34,163 nt of DNA from Acidobacteriota bacterium (GTDB lineage: Bacteria > Acidobacteriota > Terriglobia > Bryobacterales > Bryobacteraceae), in the NCBI GenBank assembly GCA_026394015.1, contig JAPKZA010000413.1:1-34163 (forward strand), written 5' to 3'. Under the pieces are notes generated by a model that worked only from the letters and a program-made list of their open reading frames with translations, was not told where the DNA came from and did not search any database. A program made the translations under genes and the position numbers. Position 1 is the stretch's first letter. Every line of letters begins with the position of its first letter. Shown here one piece after another: positions 1-8,429 of the stretch.

Positions 1-1
1 C

Positions 2-109
2 TTCACACAGGAGGGCCTTGCCATCCTATCGCCGGAAACCAGGGTGCCGATCAAAGTGGCGCTTACTCTACCGCTCGACCCCGTCGGGCTCGCCGAAATC
101 AGATTCTAG
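2..109 (+). CDS. C-terminal tail of an unidentified gene (enters from the left edge)
   Basis: Frame 2 is open from the window edge to a TAG at 107-109, giving 35 residues that end LPLDPVGLAEIRF. By hand count, 25 of 35 third codon positions are G or C, more than the other two frames would give, which supports real coding. I do not recognise the family. The stop lies about 33 bases before the point where the neighbouring receptor gene loses homology (about 142). That spacing is what one expects between a transposase stop codon and an insertion-sequence end, so a transposase tail is one possibility. An ordinary gene brought in by a rearrangement is another. Only the tail is visible. Confidence 0.4.
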   Translation, partial: FTQEGLAILSPETRVPIKVALTLPLDPVGLAEIRF

Positions 110-2777
110 GAGAGAGTAAGTGCTGTTTTGGACAGTAGTGGTCCACGATCATGCCCTTGCCGATATCATGCTGCAAGCCGAAGCTCCAGTTATAGGTCGT
201 CTGCACCTTCTGGTCCTGCGATCCGCCCAGCACGCTCTGGGGCGTGAAGAACGTCTGCGCGTTCGCCAGATTCGCAAAGTCGGTGTACAGAATCACCGGC
301 GCCTGGAAGTTCGGCGGAGCCGCCAGCGGGCCCACGCCCGCCCCGGTCGCGCCAATGTTGTCCACCGTCCAGTTACGCCCGGAGTTCACCGCAAAGCCCC
401 CCCGCATCGCCGTCTTGCCATTGCCAAAGACATCGTAGGCAAAGCCAAACCTCGGTGCCAGTTGAATCGGCGGAACCTTGAAGAAATGGCTGTCATACTG
501 CTTAATCCCCGAAAACGGAATTCCGTTCGCAGGATACGATGCCGTATCGAACGTTCCCTGTCGCACAAACGGGAACGTCGCGTTCGTCACCGGGTTGATA
601 GCCACCCTCTGCCCGTTCTGGAGCGCCGGAAATAGCAACTGCCCCGACTTCGACCGGTCGTAATCCTGCTGGCTGAACATCCCCAACGTGCCGCGATCCG
701 AATACAGATCGCCCATCCGGTGGAAGCGCAGACCGAAGTCCAGCGTCAACCGCCGACCCACCTTCCAAGTATCCTGCACGAACCACTCGATCTGCTGGTA
801 GCGCGCATGATTCACTTGCTTCTTGTTGTCATCCCCGTAAGCAAAAATCGAACCCAGCAGCGCATTCGAATACGGGTAACCAGAATCTCCCGCCGCCGCC
901 CGGTCGGAACCGAAGAAGTAAGATCCCGCCGTGTTGTAAGTCGAATAGACGCTTACGTTCCGCGCCATCAGCTCCACGTAGATGCCCGCCTTCAAGGTAT
1001 GTTGGCCCTTAATCCACGTCGTCTTATTCGTAATCGATTGCACCGTATCCGTCCCCACAAACGGCCACCGGCTATCATGGCCAAACGCCGGAGCCCGCGT
1101 AATCCCTTGCCCCGCCGACTGCGGCGAGAAACCCGAAGGGAAGCCAAAGCTCACCTGCGGCAGCAAGTTCAACACGTTGCTCCCTTGAAAAATCCGCGGA
1201 AGCGGAATCGCCTGCCCCGCCGAGTTCTTCAGCGGCAGCTGGTTGTCCGCGTACGTCCGCGTACCCCCCGTCGCCGTCGTCGTCACTTCATCAATCGGGT
1301 TCACCCCTTGCTTGCCCCGGTTCACGCCCCAAGTCGTCTCCGTGATGATCGTCGGCGATACCGTATAAACCACCGTCCCCACCGCACCCGCCGCCGTCAC
1401 GTTATAGCTATGTGGAAACTGGCCCCACGCCCCGCCCTGCGGACCCACCGTGCCCGCGTACCCATCCACCGCCTGGTAGTCCTGAATCAACCGCAAATAC
1501 GTATTGATCTTCGAAGTCGGGTTGTAGTCAAAGCGCAGTACCTTATCCTGGTTCGGCCGCGACTGCGGCAGAATCGCCCGGAAGTTGAAAGCGCGCTGCC
1601 CGGTCGGGTCCAGCGCCAAGCCCTGCGCGTCCGGCTGTGGAAACAAATTCAGCATCGCCGAACCCGCCGGGCTAAAGCGACTCGCCGGAATCCGGTTGTT
1701 CGGAAACACCGCCTGATTGTTCAGCGGATCGAAAATCGGAACCTGCACCCCCTGTGTCGTCACCGTCTGCGAAAAATCCCCCGCCCGCTCCAGCGCCGAA
1801 GGCATTGTGAACGTGTTGTCGATTCGGTTCTTGTTCCGTAAATAGTCCGCCGAAAAGAAGAAAAACAGATTCTGCCGGTTCTTGTTGAACCGCGTCCCCG
1901 GAATCAGGATCGGCCCGCCAATCGTGCCGCCCGGATTCTGATACCGATACCGCTGCCGGGCAACCCCAAGCTTATTGTTGAAAAACTCGTTCCCATTCAT
2001 CGTCTCGTGCCGCCAATAGTAAAACGCGCTGCCATGAAACTGCGGCGTCCCGCTCTTGATCGTGAAGGTCAACTGCCCGCCCGTTCGCCCGCCATACTCG
2101 GCCGTATAGTTCGATACCAGCAACTTCACCTCTGATATCGCGTCAATGCTCGGCGACAAGTAACCCGGATTCAAGTTCCCCGAATCCTGGCTCGCCACCC
2201 CGTCCAGATTCAAAATCACCTGCCCCGTTCGTCCTCCGTTCACGGCCGGAATACCGCCGCCCGACCAGCCCCGGAAATCGTTCGAAGACACCGTCTGCAC
2301 GCCCGGCAACGTCATGATCAGCGACAGCGGATTGCGTCCCCGCGTCGGGGTATCTTCAATCTGTCGGAGACCAATCGAAATCGCGCGATCCGAACTATCG
2401 GTCGCCACCCGCACCGCTCCGGCCGTCACCTCCACCGTGCTCGTCACATCACCAACCGACAGCGAGATCGTGTTAAGGTCAACCCGCTCCTGGGCACCCA
2501 GCAAAATCCCGTTCTGCACATAGCTCTTGAAGCCCGGCATACCCACGTTCAGCGTGTAGGTCCCCGGAATCAATCCGGTAAACGAGAACGCGCCGTTCCC
2601 GCCTGTCTTGAAGCTACGCTCCTGCTTCGTATCCACCGCCGTCAACCGCACGGTCGCCCCGGCGAGCACTCCGCTCGAAGCGTCCACCACTGTGCCCGAC
2701 ATCTGACCCGTGACTCCTTGGCCGTATGCGAAGGGCAGCATGCTACAAAGCATCGCCGCCGCCATAAATCTTGTCAT
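99..2777 (-). CDS. TonB-dependent receptor, Oar/CarboxypepD_reg type, C-terminally truncated
   Basis: This is an outer-membrane receptor of 892 residues. A signal peptide (about 1-19, ending FAYGQ) is followed by a carboxypeptidase-regulatory-like beta-sandwich (about 24-105, GTVVDASSGVLAGATV) and then a plug region with TAEYGGRTGGQLTFTIKSG. The start of the barrel follows, with typical repeats such as WFVQDTWKVGRRLTLDFGLRF. Relatives, including the complete copy at 13699-17073, run to about 1100 residues and end in an aromatic residue recognised by the BAM machinery. Here the chain stops after VDHYCPKQHLLSPRI, so roughly the last 200-250 residues (several barrel strands) are missing and the protein is probably non-functional. 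The start is supported by AGAGGGG about 8 bases upstream. It is divergent to the hybrid kinase, a natural regulator-receptor pairing. The transported substrate is unknown. Confidence 0.85.
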   Translation of the reverse strand: MTRFMAAAMLCSMLPFAYGQGVTGQMSGTVVDASSGVLAGATVRLTAVDTKQERSFKTGGNGAFSFTGLIPGTYTLNVGMPGFKSYVQNGILLGAQERVDLNTISLSVGDVTSTVEVTAGAVRVATDSSDRAISIGLRQIEDTPTRGRNPLSLIMTLPGVQTVSSNDFRGWSGGGIPAVNGGRTGQVILNLDGVASQDSGNLNPGYLSPSIDAISEVKLLVSNYTAEYGGRTGGQLTFTIKSGTPQFHGSAFYYWRHETMNGNEFFNNKLGVARQRYRYQNPGGTIGGPILIPGTRFNKNRQNLFFFFSADYLRNKNRIDNTFTMPSALERAGDFSQTVTTQGVQVPIFDPLNNQAVFPNNRIPASRFSPAGSAMLNLFPQPDAQGLALDPTGQRAFNFRAILPQSRPNQDKVLRFDYNPTSKINTYLRLIQDYQAVDGYAGTVGPQGGAWGQFPHSYNVTAAGAVGTVVYTVSPTIITETTWGVNRGKQGVNPIDEVTTTATGGTRTYADNQLPLKNSAGQAIPLPRIFQGSNVLNLLPQVSFGFPSGFSPQSAGQGITRAPAFGHDSRWPFVGTDTVQSITNKTTWIKGQHTLKAGIYVELMARNVSVYSTYNTAGSYFFGSDRAAAGDSGYPYSNALLGSIFAYGDDNKKQVNHARYQQIEWFVQDTWKVGRRLTLDFGLRFHRMGDLYSDRGTLGMFSQQDYDRSKSGQLLFPALQNGQRVAINPVTNATFPFVRQGTFDTASYPANGIPFSGIKQYDSHFFKVPPIQLAPRFGFAYDVFGNGKTAMRGGFAVNSGRNWTVDNIGATGAGVGPLAAPPNFQAPVILYTDFANLANAQTFFTPQSVLGGSQDQKVQTTYNWSFGLQHDIGKGMIVDHYCPKQHLLSPRI
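110..142. mobile_element. Possible insertion-sequence end / rearrangement junction
   Basis: The receptor on the - strand reads normally up to GKGMIVD and then runs into HYCPKQHLL and a stop, so the breakpoint is at about 138-143. The sequence just outside holds CTGTTTTGGACAG, an imperfect inverted repeat (CTGT/ACAG, at about 122-134). This is compatible with the terminal repeat of an insertion sequence lying to the left. No transposase family was recognised and the other end is outside the window, so the mobile-element reading is inference. Confidence 0.3.
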
Positions 2778-2808
2778 TCTGTATCCCCTCTAATTACGAA
2801 TTTGCATC

Positions 2809-2814
2809 AGTATA
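2809..2814 (-). promoter_or_regulatory. Candidate -10 box for the truncated receptor
   Basis: On the - strand the sequence reads TATACT followed by GATG, about 32 bases before the ATG. No convincing -35 box is spaced correctly; TTGCCG lies only 14 bases upstream. The rest of the 225-base divergent gap (2778-3002) shows no gene. Near the kinase, TCGACG (2969-2974) and GATACT (2991-2996) form a weak promoter whose start would fall almost on the GTG. Confidence 0.25.
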
Positions 2815-3002
2815 CAAATTTTTTCCTCCGGCAACATCCCCCCCCTCCGGGCGGTCCTTCGACGCCGAAAAACTTACAAAGCCCCACAAATTGGCCCTCT
2901 GTCGCTCTCCCCCTTCTGGCCCGCGGAATAAGCGACGAAATCTTAATGGACTAGGCCGCATTCCGCCCTCGACGCCTCCCCTATCTGGCCGATACTAAAG
3001 AG

Positions 3003-6000
3003 GTGTCGACTCCCCCCGTTGCGATACTCAGGCGCTCTAAATTGCGAGCCGCCGGAGTCTTCGCCCTCCTCTCCACCCAACTGGCGCTGCCCAGCTTACT
3101 AACCGCCATCCCCGCTGAGGAACGGCTCGCCAACCTCTCCATTCGTCGTTGGGGTGCCGAAAGCGGTCTTCCCGAAGAAACCTTCGCGGACCTCCTCGCC
3201 CCCGGCGACGGCTACGTTTGGCTCGCCTCCAACCATGGCCTCGTCCGCTTCGACGGCCAGCGGGCGGAGGTCTTCCGCCTCGGCGATGCGTTCCGCGCCA
3301 AGAGCACCGGCAACTGCACCAGTTCTACGCTCAGCGCCCTCCTCCGCGGTGCTGACGGAGTCATCTGGGCCGGTTCAGCCGGTGGCTGCCTCTTCCGACT
3401 CGCGCAGGACCGCTTCGGCAGCTTCGCCAATTTCCTATTGGCCGCCGTCGATACCCCCGGCGGCAACCGCGAAGCCAACGGCGTCATGGCCCTGCGACAA
3501 CCCCACTCCGGCCCGGGTCTTGAAGTCAGTCGCCGAAAACGAATCGCCGTCCTTCGCCAATCCGATACCACCCTCCTCGGCACCCTCGACGCCACCAATC
3601 TGACCGCCCAAACCTCCAACGAACTGCCCCTCCTCGCCGCCCCGCTCGGCGCTCAAATCCTGCTCAGCGCCCGCGACCAAACCGGCGGCCTCTGGGCCAC
3701 TATGAGCGATCAAAAGCTCTATCACGCTCCCCCCGGTGCCGCCCAGTGGACCTTCGCCTTCGCCCCCCCGGCCGCTCCCCGCCGCGTCCTCGTCGGCCGC
3801 GATGGCTTCGTTTGGGTCGCCACCAACCAAGGCCTCTACCGCTGGCGGGATGGCCAAATCCAACATTGGGGCACCGCCCAGGGACTGCCCCAGAACGAAA
3901 TCCTCGCCATGCGCGAAGATCGTGCCGGTTGCATCTGGATGGGTCTTGCCGCCTCCGCGGCCCGCCTTTGCGGCGACCGCCTCGAATCCGTCGCCGTCGG
4001 AATCGAAGACGAAGAGACTCTCGCCACCATCGACGAAGACCCTCAGGGCAACGTCTGGTTCGGCGGCCGCTGGGGCAACCTCTATCGGCTCAGCCCCCGC
4101 AACTTCCGCATCTACACCCGGCAAGACGGCCTTCCCGAAAGCCATCTCACTGGCGTCGCCGTCGACCACCAGGGTCAGGTCTGGGGCAGCCTTCGCAACT
4201 CCGGCCTCGCCCGCCTCGTCGACGGCCGAGTCGTCGAAACCTACAACTCCCCCTCCATCGCCGAAACCCAAACCCTCCTGCCCCACCCCGACCGAGGCAT
4301 CCTCGCCGCCGGCACCCCCGGCCTCTTCGTCGTCGATCAACGCGGCGTCCGCCCGCTACCCCTGCAAACCCCCATCAACTTCCGCTCCCTCCCCGCCCTC
4401 TTCGCCCCTTCCCCCGATCAGATCCTCTATTCCAACAGCACTTCCAGCTACCGCCTCCGCCGCCAACCACGCACCGCCAGCGCTGAGTCCTGGGCCGTCG
4501 ACACCCTCACCGGCCCCGGCCGCCTCCGCCAGTTTACCCGCGATGCCCAAGGTCGCATCTGGGCCCTCGCACAGTACGAAGGCCTCCACTGGCTCGACGG
4601 CGACACCTATCGCCCCGCCGAGAACGCCCCCGCCGCCCGCGCCCGCGCCTGGTACAGCATCACCGTCGACCACGCCGGCCTCCTCTGGATCGGCACCACC
4701 TCCGGGCTCGAAATCTATTCCCCCCAGGAAAAGCGATTCCTCACCCCCACCGCCCTCCTCCCCACCGATCAGGTCTTTCACATCAGCCTCGACCGCTTCG
4801 GCAAAATCTGGTGCGCCACCCGACTCGGCCTCGTCCGCTTTGCCCGTCATCAGGCCCTCGCCGCCAATGCGCAATCGCCCCTCCTCGTCGAACGCTTCGG
4901 CGATGCCCAATCCCTCCCCACCACCAACTTCGGACTCGTCACCTCCGCCACCGGAGCCACCGACCATCAGGGCCACATCTGGTTCCCTGGCCTCCGCGGT
5001 CTCGTCTCAGTCAACCCCGCCGACTTCGAACGAATCCCCCGCCCTCCCGCCGCCTTTCTCCTGCGCGTCAGCAACGACGGCACCCCCCTCAATCTCAACG
5101 CCAACCAACCCATCCCCCCCGGCAGCAAGAAACTCGAATTCGTCTTCCAAACCGTCCGCCTCGATCCGCTCGGCGGCGAATTCTGCCGCCTCCAAATGCA
5201 AGGCTTCGATCCCGACTGGCTCCCCTGCAATGAACGCCGCACCGCGCAGTACACCAGCCTCCCCCCGGGCCCCTACGAATTCGTCCTCCAATCCTCCAGT
5301 CAGGCTGACCAGTGGAATGGCCAACCGCTCCGCATGCCTCTCTCGATCGAACCGGCCTACCACCAGATCGCCTGGGTTCGCGCCCTAGCTGCCCTGTTCC
5401 TCGCTTCCATCCTAGGCACCATCGTCTGGCGACGTCACCGCCAATCTCGCCAGCGCACCCACGTCCTCGAAGAAAAAGTCGAAGAACGCACCGTAAAACT
5501 CGAAAGCGCCATGCGCGCCGCCCACGCCGCCAACCGCGCCAAAACCGAGTTCCTCGCCACCATGAGCCACGAAATCCGTACCCCCATGAACGGCGTCCTC
5601 GGTGCCGTCCAACTCCTCGGCTCTTCTACCCTTTCCCCCGACCAACGCCAACTCGTCTCCGTCATCCAACAATCCGGCGAAGACCTCGTCGGCATCGTCG
5701 ACGATATTCTCAACCTCTCCAAGGTCGAAGCCGGCCTCCTCACCCTCGAAAAATCCTCCGTCCACCTCCCCGCCCTCTGCGAAAACCTCGTCGCCCTCTT
5801 CGCCGCCAAAGCCGAAGCCAAAGGCGTCGCCGTCCGCTTACTCCTCGCCCCGTCGGTCCCGCCCTACATTCTTAGCGATCCCCAGCGCCTCCGCCAAATC
5901 CTCCTCAACCTCGTCGGCAATGCCGTCAAATTCACCGACGCCGGCGAAGTCCGTCTCCGCGTCACCGCCGACCTCACCGACGCCACTCTCTCGTTCCACA

Positions 6001-6659
6001 TCGAAGACACCGGCCTCGGCATCCCCGCCGACAAACTCCCCTCGCTCTTTGACCCCTTCGTCCAGGCCGACTCCTCCACCACTCGCCGCTTCGGCGGCAG
6101 CGGCCTCGGCCTCTCCATCGTCCGCCGTTTCATCGAAGCCATGCAAGGCTCCATCACCGTCGAAAGCGAACCCGGCCTCGGCTCCACCTTTCTCGCCACC
6201 TTCCCCCTCGAACTAGCCCCCACCCCGGTCGCCCTGCCCGAGCCCCAACCCGCCGCCCTCCCGCCCCTCACCACCGGCCGCACCGTCCTCCTCGCCGAAG
6301 ACAACGCCGTCAACCGACTCATCTTCCAAAAGATGCTCCTCCGCCTCGGCTACCTCGTCCGCACCGCCAACCAGGGCCACGAAGCCCTCGCCATCCTCCG
6401 CACGGAAAAAGTGGACCTCGTCTTAATGGACTGCCAGATGCCCGACCTCGACGGCTACGAAACCACCCGCGAACTTCGCACCTGGGGCGGCCCCTTCGCC
6501 GATCTCCCCATCATCGCCCTCACCGCCAGCGCCATGGACGAGGACCGCGAACGCTGCATCGCCGCCGGCATGAACGACTTTCTCAGCAAACCCGTCATCC
6601 TTGCGACCCTCGCCGCCACCCTCGACCGCTGGAGCCACCCCGCCGAGACCTCCATCTGA
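3003..6659 (+). CDS. Hybrid two-component sensor kinase with periplasmic propeller and receiver domain
   Basis: The 1218-residue protein has a signal-like N-terminus (about 14-36). A long periplasmic two-component-regulator propeller follows (to about 700, repeats of the type GYVWLASNHGLVRFDG and GLLWIGTTSGLEIY). Next come a Y_Y_Y-type beta domain (about 705-770, LPPGPYEFVLQSS), a membrane helix (about 789-810) and a coiled linker. HisKA has the phospho-acceptor His856 in SHEIRTPMNG. The HATPase domain (about 955-1070) carries an N-box LNLVGNAVKF and a G-box GLGLSIVRRF. The C-terminal receiver (about 1098-1210) has Asp1143 in LMDCQMPD and Lys1196 in LSKP. No DNA-binding output domain is present, so signal must pass to a partner. 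It is divergent to a TonB receptor, which suggests sensing of a carbohydrate ligand. The start is uncertain: GTG 3003 has no spaced ribosome site, and TTG 3042 just before the signal peptide is an alternative. Confidence 0.93.
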   Translation: MSTPPVAILRRSKLRAAGVFALLSTQLALPSLLTAIPAEERLANLSIRRWGAESGLPEETFADLLAPGDGYVWLASNHGLVRFDGQRAEVFRLGDAFRAKSTGNCTSSTLSALLRGADGVIWAGSAGGCLFRLAQDRFGSFANFLLAAVDTPGGNREANGVMALRQPHSGPGLEVSRRKRIAVLRQSDTTLLGTLDATNLTAQTSNELPLLAAPLGAQILLSARDQTGGLWATMSDQKLYHAPPGAAQWTFAFAPPAAPRRVLVGRDGFVWVATNQGLYRWRDGQIQHWGTAQGLPQNEILAMREDRAGCIWMGLAASAARLCGDRLESVAVGIEDEETLATIDEDPQGNVWFGGRWGNLYRLSPRNFRIYTRQDGLPESHLTGVAVDHQGQVWGSLRNSGLARLVDGRVVETYNSPSIAETQTLLPHPDRGILAAGTPGLFVVDQRGVRPLPLQTPINFRSLPALFAPSPDQILYSNSTSSYRLRRQPRTASAESWAVDTLTGPGRLRQFTRDAQGRIWALAQYEGLHWLDGDTYRPAENAPAARARAWYSITVDHAGLLWIGTTSGLEIYSPQEKRFLTPTALLPTDQVFHISLDRFGKIWCATRLGLVRFARHQALAANAQSPLLVERFGDAQSLPTTNFGLVTSATGATDHQGHIWFPGLRGLVSVNPADFERIPRPPAAFLLRVSNDGTPLNLNANQPIPPGSKKLEFVFQTVRLDPLGGEFCRLQMQGFDPDWLPCNERRTAQYTSLPPGPYEFVLQSSSQADQWNGQPLRMPLSIEPAYHQIAWVRALAALFLASILGTIVWRRHRQSRQRTHVLEEKVEERTVKLESAMRAAHAANRAKTEFLATMSHEIRTPMNGVLGAVQLLGSSTLSPDQRQLVSVIQQSGEDLVGIVDDILNLSKVEAGLLTLEKSSVHLPALCENLVALFAAKAEAKGVAVRLLLAPSVPPYILSDPQRLRQILLNLVGNAVKFTDAGEVRLRVTADLTDATLSFHIEDTGLGIPADKLPSLFDPFVQADSSTTRRFGGSGLGLSIVRRFIEAMQGSITVESEPGLGSTFLATFPLELAPTPVALPEPQPAALPPLTTGRTVLLAEDNAVNRLIFQKMLLRLGYLVRTANQGHEALAILRTEKVDLVLMDCQMPDLDGYETTRELRTWGGPFADLPIIALTASAMDEDRERCIAAGMNDFLSKPVILATLAATLDRWSHPAETSI

Positions 6660-6677
6660 CGGACCGAAACTGAAAGA

Positions 6678-7874
6678 TTAACTCCGCCCGATCCCTTCCA
6701 CCCGACAAATCAACTCACTCGATCCTCCCGAAATCTGGGACGAAAGCTCCACCACGACCCGGCGAATCAAGATCGAACTCTGGTTCATCTCTGCCGCCAA
6801 TTCCCTCGACTCTTCTTCGCTTAGCGTGTGCCTTACTTGATCGACGGCCAACCGTTCCGCGGACCGGCGCATCGCCGTCGACTCCGGACCAAGATCCCTC
6901 ACGATCAATCCCAACGGCTGCGTGATGCTCCGCAAAAGGTACAGGGCCAACAGGCCGGCGACCACCACCGCTATCCCGCAAGCAGCCCAAGCCTGGTTCC
7001 GCTCCCCTCGAAGTCTCGCCACCCGCATCAGCAGCAAAGCGTCCAGTTCGCCCGCTGCAACCCGCCAAAAAGCCAAACCCGCCCATCGAGCCCTCGACGT
7101 CAACGCAGCCAACCGCCGATCGTCCCCTATCCCGCTCTCGATCGCCGCAATCAACTCCTTCTGTGGCTTCGCTAGCGCGACAAGCCCCTCCTCTAACCGC
7201 GGGCGTAGCGTCGCGAGCGTGCCTCCGAAATTGGCGTCCTCAATCCATGCGGTCCGCGCACTCGCTGCCACCCGGGGCAAGGTTTCCTCTTTCACGAGCG
7301 TGCTATGAAATGAGGCTGACCCAGAACTCGCCCCGGCGGCGGAAACACGGCTCAGTTCTGTCAACAGATGCGGCAACGCCAACAACGTCACGTCCATCAG
7401 GTAGTAGGTATCTAAGTCTGGATCCAAAATGAGATTAGACGAATCGCCCGCATGGGTGATCATCCTCCGCAAATCTGCCTCCAAACCCCGTGTCCCAGCG
7501 CCTACTCTCTCCGCCCTTACCTTTTCCCATCGCTCCCGCATCGATCGAGGGTCCAACCCGAGCCGGCCTCGTTTGCCCAATCCCTCGTCGGTAAACTGCA
7601 AGGATTCACCATGGTTCGCCTGCGCCTCATCCAGACGGCTCCAGGCTCCAGCCGCCGACTTCTCGAGTTCCACGGAATTCGGCTCCCCCAGGATCGTCTG
7701 CAGCTCCAGCAAAGGCCGCAGGTAAGCCGTCCCTCGCAGTTCACGCTCCGTAAACTCAATCTTCCCCTGCATTTGATCACTAAACAAGCGCAGCAACAAA
7801 GCGATCGGCAACAAGAAGCTGACCCCGACCAGAACGAATTTTGCCGACATGGAAAAGCGCTTAACCAGGCTCAT
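6678..7874 (-). CDS. Chemoreceptor-like membrane sensor without a methyl-accepting signalling domain
   Basis: The protein has 398 residues. The N-terminal helix (about 10-31, FVLVGVSFLLPIALLL) and a second helix (about 290-312, ACGIAVVVAGLLALYLL) bracket a mostly helical extracytoplasmic domain, the topology of methyl-accepting chemotaxis proteins. After the second helix comes a HAMP-like linker (RSITQPLGLIVRDL) and one more helix (AAEMNQSSILIRRVVVELS). The chain then ends at GIGRS. The hairpin signalling domain that binds CheA/CheW is absent. It is either a truncated receptor or a stand-alone sensor acting by another route. The stop lies 18 bases from the convergent kinase stop. No clear ribosome-binding site precedes the ATG. 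Confidence 0.7.
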   Translation of the reverse strand: MSLVKRFSMSAKFVLVGVSFLLPIALLLRLFSDQMQGKIEFTERELRGTAYLRPLLELQTILGEPNSVELEKSAAGAWSRLDEAQANHGESLQFTDEGLGKRGRLGLDPRSMRERWEKVRAERVGAGTRGLEADLRRMITHAGDSSNLILDPDLDTYYLMDVTLLALPHLLTELSRVSAAGASSGSASFHSTLVKEETLPRVAASARTAWIEDANFGGTLATLRPRLEEGLVALAKPQKELIAAIESGIGDDRRLAALTSRARWAGLAFWRVAAGELDALLLMRVARLRGERNQAWAACGIAVVVAGLLALYLLRSITQPLGLIVRDLGPESTAMRRSAERLAVDQVRHTLSEEESRELAAEMNQSSILIRRVVVELSSQISGGSSELICRVEGIGRS

Positions 7875-8411
7875 ATGGTTTCGTATCGGCGGACAGGATC
7901 AAACCTTGAGCGATCTTTCTCCTGCAGAGACCACCACCGAAGCAAGGCGCTCCAGCCCCTCGGCCAGTCAAGCGGCTCCACTACCTCGATCGGAAATCGT
8001 CACGTAAACTCAATCTGCCCCGGCATCCACGGTAAAGCGGAGACTAAGTCGATCTACAATCTCGGACTTTTTCCCACCCCGCCGGACTATACCATTGCTG
8101 GCCGGATGGACCGTAGAGCGAATTCCCAGCCCGCCTCGGCGGAAAACCCCTCAACATCTTCCCGCCAGGAAGCAACGTTTGCAGTTCGAGCCCGACTCCA
8201 GCGGCCGACGAGTGCGAGCGTCGGCCGTACCAGCCCAAAACACCGTCTCGGCGTCACCGGTGAACTCGAAAGTCGACCCGGTCCCGCGGAGCTCTGCCCA
8301 ATTGCCCGGGCCGTAACCTCTCCACCCCTCCCTACGCCTTGGAATATACTAATGACAACCGCCGCTCCTTGGTTCGGAGCTTGGATCAGCCCACTGATTT
8401 GATCGAAGGCG
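7875..8411. other. Gene-poor, apparently decayed interval
   Basis: No convincing intact gene was found. On the - strand short pieces look like former coding sequence: GLERLASVVVSAGERSLKV and a stop just upstream of the sensor gene, and STFEFTGDAETVFWAG further up. In-frame stops interrupt both and I cannot name a family. CGTAAACTCAATCTGCCCCG at 8003-8022 begins a 24-base stretch matching 22 of 24 bases of 7749-7772 inside the sensor gene. TCACCGGTGA at 8254-8263 is a perfect palindrome. C and G are nearly equal in line 8161-8220 (21 C, 20 G), unlike the C-rich flanks. Confidence 0.45.
8345..8350 (+). promoter_or_regulatory. Candidate -10 box for the exported-protein operon
   Basis: TATACT (5 of 6 to the TATAAT consensus) lies 80 bases before the first gene of the 8430-12096 operon, and no other strong candidate is nearby. 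It is followed by AATGACA, resembling the TATACT-GATGCAA ahead of the truncated receptor. No good -35 box sits at the standard distance. Confidence 0.3.
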
Positions 8412-8419
8412 GTGTCTCC

Positions 8420-8424
8420 GGAGG
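8420..8424 (+). promoter_or_regulatory. Shine-Dalgarno site that favours the TTG start at 8430
   Basis: GGAGG sits 5 bases before TTG 8430. The longer frame from GTG 8412 would place this site inside the gene and has only a poorly spaced GAAGG. The TTG start also gives a cleaner signal peptide. Confidence 0.5.
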
Positions 8425-8429
8425 CTCAT

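Noticed and set aside
6660-6677. Terminator between the convergent kinase and sensor
   Set aside because: The 18 bases contain no stem of useful length.
8254-8300. A third copy of the IEFT-like repeat near 8262
   Set aside because: Only GAGTT-AC plus TGACG agree with the other copies; too short to be meaningful.
7452-8402. 316-residue open frame on + across the sensor gene and the gap
   Set aside because: Its composition is irregular and it is antisense to the sensor over half its length; no domain pattern.
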